A stretch of DNA of 64,000 nucleotides from an uncultured Cellvibrio sp. (GTDB lineage Bacteria; Pseudomonadota; Gammaproteobacteria; Pseudomonadales; Cellvibrionaceae). The DNA is taken from contig CAMLRJ010000001.1 of NCBI GenBank assembly GCA_946482345.1, forward strand, positions 1 to 64,000, read 5' to 3'. Shown piece by piece: positions 61,040-64,000 of the stretch. The notes under the pieces were generated by a model. That model worked only from the letters and a program-made list of their open reading frames with translations. It did not search any database and was not told the origin of the DNA. The position numbers and the translations under genes are program-made. Position 1 is the first letter of the stretch. Each line of letters begins with the position of its first letter.

Positions 61040-61699
61040 ATGAACAATTCAAAACGGCAAGACGGCATTCTAAAAGCCACTGAACTATTTCGTCCGGTGG
61101 TCAGATCCATGGCTGCTAGCGATCACCAGTTCTACATTGAAACCCACGCAGGCAGCGCAGCGTCCTGTATAGGTCGCAAACCTTGTGCTCACAGATCCAT
61201 CGCTTTAACGGCTCCAGGTGAATACACACACTTAAAGCCTTTGATCGAGGATTTATCACCTGGTGTATCCGTTTTGAACGACGATCCTGTTGTCTTTTTG
61301 GAGCAGTTCAATTGGTCTGTTCTGGAAGCTCGCCGCGCGTTGATATTTTCTGCCTTGCCAAGCTCAATGGCGATTGACTCATTGGTCCCATTGTTGAGCA
61401 TTTACCGCATGCTATCCCGCAGGGATAACATCGACATCATGGTGACATCAACGGCACCTTCCGATTTACATGACGACTTATTGGGGGATTGGGAGAGCCA
61501 GGAGTTTGTTATCGACTCTGGCCTCACATTCAAGCTTTGGACAAATTTCGATGTGTCGGCGTCAGTAGTGGTTCGCGAACCCGTACATCCCAATTTAAGT
61601 TCTCGGGCAAAGCGCATCGCAAGCTGTTTAATGAAGCTTCCCCGGAACGAACAGAATGCCGTTGCAACCGCCGTATTTGGTAAAGCGAAACCTTGCTAA
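61040..61699 (+). CDS. Hypothetical protein (219 aa)
   Basis: Follows the receptor by 32 nt with GAGG upstream. A soluble protein (MNNSKRQDGILKATELFRPV...), with alpha/beta pattern (ARRALIFSALPSSMAIDSLV, DNIDIMVTSTAPSDLHDDLL) and a basic C-terminus. No recognised domain. A terminator follows, so it ends the cargo operon. Confidence 0.6.
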   Translation: MNNSKRQDGILKATELFRPVVRSMAASDHQFYIETHAGSAASCIGRKPCAHRSIALTAPGEYTHLKPLIEDLSPGVSVLNDDPVVFLEQFNWSVLEARRALIFSALPSSMAIDSLVPLLSIYRMLSRRDNIDIMVTSTAPSDLHDDLLGDWESQEFVIDSGLTFKLWTNFDVSASVVVREPVHPNLSSRAKRIASCLMKLPRNEQNAVATAVFGKAKPC

Positions 61700-61733
61700 A
61701 CCCCCTTCTACTTTCCTCAAAATATCCTGCTTG

Positions 61734-61758
61734 CGGCGCTTAATAGCGCCGTTTTTTT
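61734..61758 (+). terminator. Rho-independent terminator
   Basis: CGGCGCT, TAAT, AGCGCCG then a run of seven T's, after the last cargo gene. Confidence 0.9.
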
Positions 61759-62068
61759 ATGTTGCGTCTGAACCACATCAAACGATCATAAGTGAGTACA
61801 GCCAAAGCCACCTCCGCGCGCTTTGGGCAAGCCAACTAAAAGCGCAGCTACACCCCTACAGGCATGGGTCGCCATCATTTGTTATAGCGCAATTAGCGAG
61901 CCCTATCTCAAGGCAAAAACGTAGGGGGATAAAAATCACTTCCCACATATCAAAAAAACATGTTTTTAACAGGGTGAATTAACTGGTTGCCCTTGCCATA
62001 TCAGCGTGAGTAAACACTGACATTGACTTAGTTGGGGTAGTGGCGTTGGTAACTCTTTGCTGGGGTAC

Positions 62069-62083
62069 TGCAACTTTGTTGCA
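62069..62083. other. Hairpin
   Basis: TGCAAC, TTT, GTTGCA perfect stem in non-coding DNA; role unknown. Confidence 0.35.
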
Positions 62084-62308
62084 GATGCAAAAAACTTGGA
62101 GTACCGAGCAGCAAGCGAATTAAAGGTACATTGGTCTTATAACGATAAGGACTTTTCCTGATTACCGCTTTTGACTTTTCTTATTCCTTGGTGTCAATTT
62201 CAATATTAGTGAAATCAAGATAAAGGGCTTTTTGTTGCACTCAAGGCTACATGACACGATGATCCAGGAATGCTGTGGTCAGTTGGGGCAAAGTGTTGGA
62301 AAGTTGTG

Positions 62309-62330
62309 GGAAACGCCTACGGCGTTTTCC
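62309..62330. other. Hairpin
   Basis: An imperfect stem, GGAAACGCC, TAC, GGCGTTTTCC, with one bulged T, in non-coding DNA left of the iterons. Confidence 0.4.
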
Positions 62331-62403
62331 ATGACTTTTCAATACGGTGCGATAGCATTGTCCCGACTGTCCATCAGCGGTATAAACGTGAATTCAGGTT
62401 ATT

Positions 62404-62425
62404 ACCGAAATCCACAGATTTCGGT
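62404..62425. other. Hairpin
   Basis: ACCGAAATC, CACA, GATTTCGGT, a perfect 9-bp stem about 80 bp left of the first DnaA box. It may be part of origin structure or a terminator for an RNA. Confidence 0.45.
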
Positions 62426-62507
62426 TCCCAACTAATAGTAAATAGATAGAAAAAGATAATAGATAAAGCTATTAGAAAGGGATACTTGAGAAAGATACTA
62501 GGTAAAT

Positions 62508-62858
62508 TTATCCACAACCTCAGATTGCCCGTCATATCTGGCTCCTTTCCATTTCAGCGTGTTTTTTCCATTTCCAAATCATCGCGAAATACTTTCCATT
62601 TCATCACATTTTTTTTTCCGTTTCAGCGTGAAAATATTTCCATTTCAGCGCGCTATTATTTCCATATCTTCGTGGATAACTTTTTTATGCTTTCTAACTT
62701 ATTGATAATTAAAGCATAATTGCACGCAATTTTGGGCGTTTATTTATTTCCATTTCATTGTGGATTGTTGAAACTTATCCACATAGCGCAATTGATAATA
62801 AATCGCATTAAAAGTTTTTTTTAGGTACGTCATTGTGCATAACTATCCCTGTGGATAA
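62508..62858. other. oriV: Probable replication origin with iterons and DnaA boxes
   Basis: Seven iterons of the TTTCCATTTCAGCGTG type start at 62546, 62566, 62593, 62615, 62637, 62659 and 62747. Four are exactly 22 bp apart, and the last is four periods further. DnaA boxes TTATCCACA occur at 62508 and 62775 and in reverse at 62850. The region is AT-rich. The leftward RepA C-terminal fragment lies 0.7 kb away. Typical of theta-replicating, iteron-controlled plasmids. Confidence 0.85.
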
Positions 62859-62944
62859 CTTTCAGGCGTTCCCAAACCTAGTTTGCCCATGGATAATAGG
62901 ACCACTTTTCAGACGACCAGATCCGTAAATGGGGAGAACCTAAC

Positions 62945-63577
62945 GTGACGACTTCGACAGCAGGGAAACAGCAGACCTTTCCAGACGATAAGATAATGAT
63001 CGCTATTTCCATTTCACTGGTCATGATGGGTTTCGTCATGGCTTATATGATGCGATCCTGGAATGGTTATTTCAGTTTGATGGGTTTGGCGCTGCTTGGT
63101 GCAGTCTTTTCCTGTTCTTGGTCACATTGGCGGTTATGGCGCATGCGCTATACCTCTGACAGCGGAGCTTACAAGGAGCGCGCTGGCCGTGAGCTGGCGC
63201 AAGTACATTTGTTGGTGGTTTCTTCGGTATTGGGAGCCGTATGTTTGTTCCTGGTAGGTTTGGCAGAGCGCCTCGCATGGGCCAATGCGAATGACTACCC
63301 AAGAGTGCTATTACATAGAGATTACATCGAGCATGATGGCCGTCTTTTTGATGTGAATGAATACCGGTTATTTAGGGAGTTTGTGTGCAGGGAGAAGGGG
63401 CCAATGGAGATTCGTGACGACGGGGAAGGGGTGTACTACTTGCGGTGTGGTATGTCATTTCCCGATGCACAGGTTGTTCGTGTTCGGAAAGCTGATTTTG
63501 AGTCGGCAGCAGAGGAAAGCAAAAATTACAAAGAGGGAGATCCTATTGTGATCCATAGGGGAGACCCGGAGAATTAG
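62945..63577 (+). CDS. Membrane protein next to the origin (210 aa)
   Basis: GTG at 62945 has GGGGAG upstream. Three TM segments are visible (IMIAISISLVMMGFVMAYMM, FSLMGLALLGAVFSCSWSHW, LLVVSSVLGAVCLFLVGLAE), then a soluble domain of about 95 residues. It overlaps the end of the initiator gene by 4 nt, tail to tail. No family recognised. Confidence 0.65.
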   Translation: MTTSTAGKQQTFPDDKIMIAISISLVMMGFVMAYMMRSWNGYFSLMGLALLGAVFSCSWSHWRLWRMRYTSDSGAYKERAGRELAQVHLLVVSSVLGAVCLFLVGLAERLAWANANDYPRVLLHRDYIEHDGRLFDVNEYRLFREFVCREKGPMEIRDDGEGVYYLRCGMSFPDAQVVRVRKADFESAAEESKNYKEGDPIVIHRGDPEN

Positions 63578-64000
63578 TTCAGGCGGGCAACATGTGTAGC
63601 GGACGGGTAAAGCGTCAATACTTTACCGGTGTCTGGATCAACCTTGACCCCCCTGTATACAGATAGAACGGTGCGAAGCTGTTGTTTGAATTTGCTGATA
63701 AAATTAGCCAGCCCTTGTTCGTCATCTGCGTAGCCTGCCCCAAATTCATATTTGAGCTGCATCCAGGAAATACGAGTGGGTGCGCTGATAGAATTAAGGC
63801 GGTAATTCAGCCAAATGTAAATGTCGATGGCCAAGCTGCTTTGTAGTTTGTGGATCACACGCAGATCAAGCGGCATGCTGTGCTGGATACATTCATCGAA
63901 GAATTTTTGATTGAGTTCCAACTGTGAGTTCCATTTGCTTTTGATATTGGGATTGTTGTCCCATAACAACATGCCCTGATCCGAGACATTAACGTGACGC
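63574..64000 (-). CDS. repA: RepA_C-type replication initiator, C-terminal part
   Basis: The frame is open to the right edge (upstream residues read RHVNVSDQG before an internal methionine), so only the last 142 residues are present. The pattern MPLDLRVIHKLQSSLAIDIYIWLNYRL, ISWMQLKYEFGAGYAD, FISKFKQQLRTVLSVYRGVKVD and LTLYPSATHV matches the RepA_C family of plasmid initiators (winged-helix). It should bind the iterons at 62546-62762. Confidence 0.8.
   Translation of the reverse strand, partial: RHVNVSDQGMLLWDNNPNIKSKWNSQLELNQKFFDECIQHSMPLDLRVIHKLQSSLAIDIYIWLNYRLNSISAPTRISWMQLKYEFGAGYADDEQGLANFISKFKQQLRTVLSVYRGVKVDPDTGKVLTLYPSATHVARLN

Larger units (their letters stand above)
61700..62944. 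other. 1.25-kb non-coding origin-side region
   Basis: The longest gap in the window: a terminator (61734), three or more RNA-like hairpins (62069, 62309, 62404) and the iteron/DnaA-box cluster (62508-62858). No gene is supported; short frames such as that at 62232 lack ribosome sites. The hairpins could be part of a copy-control RNA or single-strand origin (inference). Confidence 0.6.

Noticed and set aside
61656..61982. A 108-codon frame after the last cargo gene
   Set aside because: It runs through a strong terminator and overlaps the end of the supported gene at 61040.
62232..62435. A 67-codon frame left of the origin
   Set aside because: No ribosome site or protein pattern; it crosses hairpins of the non-coding region.

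Overview
The window looks like part of a large conjugative plasmid of a Gram-negative bacterium. It carries a near-complete type IVB (Dot/Icm, IncI/R64 Tra-like) secretion system, a ParM/StbA-type partition gene, a KfrA-like protein, an SSB, an iteron origin and the C-terminal part of a RepA_C-family initiator cut by the right edge. The outer-membrane genes (TonB-dependent receptor, porin, OmpA-like protein) fit a gammaproteobacterium. An aquatic or marine lineage is a guess from the receptor style, and no species can be named from the sequence alone.

Layout. 1-1.9 kb: four leftward genes (a DUF4399 protein and hypotheticals) plus the tip of a fifth. 2.1-8.2 kb: a rightward accessory cluster of a periplasmic-binding-protein-like protein, an AAA+ ATPase, two small proteins, a GHKL ATPase with a C-terminal HExxH zincin-like motif, a CX5R phosphatase, a membrane protein and a protein with a degenerate P-loop. 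8.2-12.5 kb: leftward plasmid housekeeping genes (DUF6283, KfrA-like, a translationally coupled trio, a 40-residue protein coupled to a variant C5 DNA methyltransferase). 12.5-15.4 kb: a gene-free stretch with inverted repeats, then a tyrosine recombinase, a membrane protein and an OmpA-like protein. 15.5-20.6 kb: a PcfJ-like protein, hypotheticals and a glycine-repeat/coiled-coil protein.

20.6-50.9 kb holds the secretion system in blocks. These are DotA (leftward); a TrbB/DsbC-like oxidoreductase and DotM/IcmP with several hypotheticals (leftward); ParM with two small partners behind IcmT (leftward); DotD-DotC-DotB (leftward); and a rightward block of DotI, DotH, DotG, a DotF-like protein, IcmC, IcmD, IcmJ, two unknown proteins, DotO and DotL. 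A second tyrosine recombinase sits between the DotDCB and DotI blocks. A zinc-ribbon membrane protein, a lytic transglycosylase and SSB follow DotL. No relaxase was recognised, so the mobilisation genes probably lie outside the window.

52.6-61.7 kb is rightward cargo: a haem c sensor-like protein, a porin, a spermidine-synthase-like pair split into membrane and enzymatic genes, a stand-alone histidine-kinase ATPase domain, a PAS-LuxR regulator, a DUF985 cupin and a TonB-dependent receptor. 61.7-62.9 kb is non-coding and contains hairpins, iterons at 22-bp spacing and DnaA boxes.

Three non-coding signals stand out. A 20-22 bp repeat (TTGACACATTTAAATCACAT) recurs in four arrays at transfer and partition promoter regions. 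A 16-bp inverted repeat with paired GGTCAC motifs brackets a promoter-like sequence in front of the second recombinase. A perfect 20-bp inverted repeat, with degenerate second copies, lies in front of the first recombinase.
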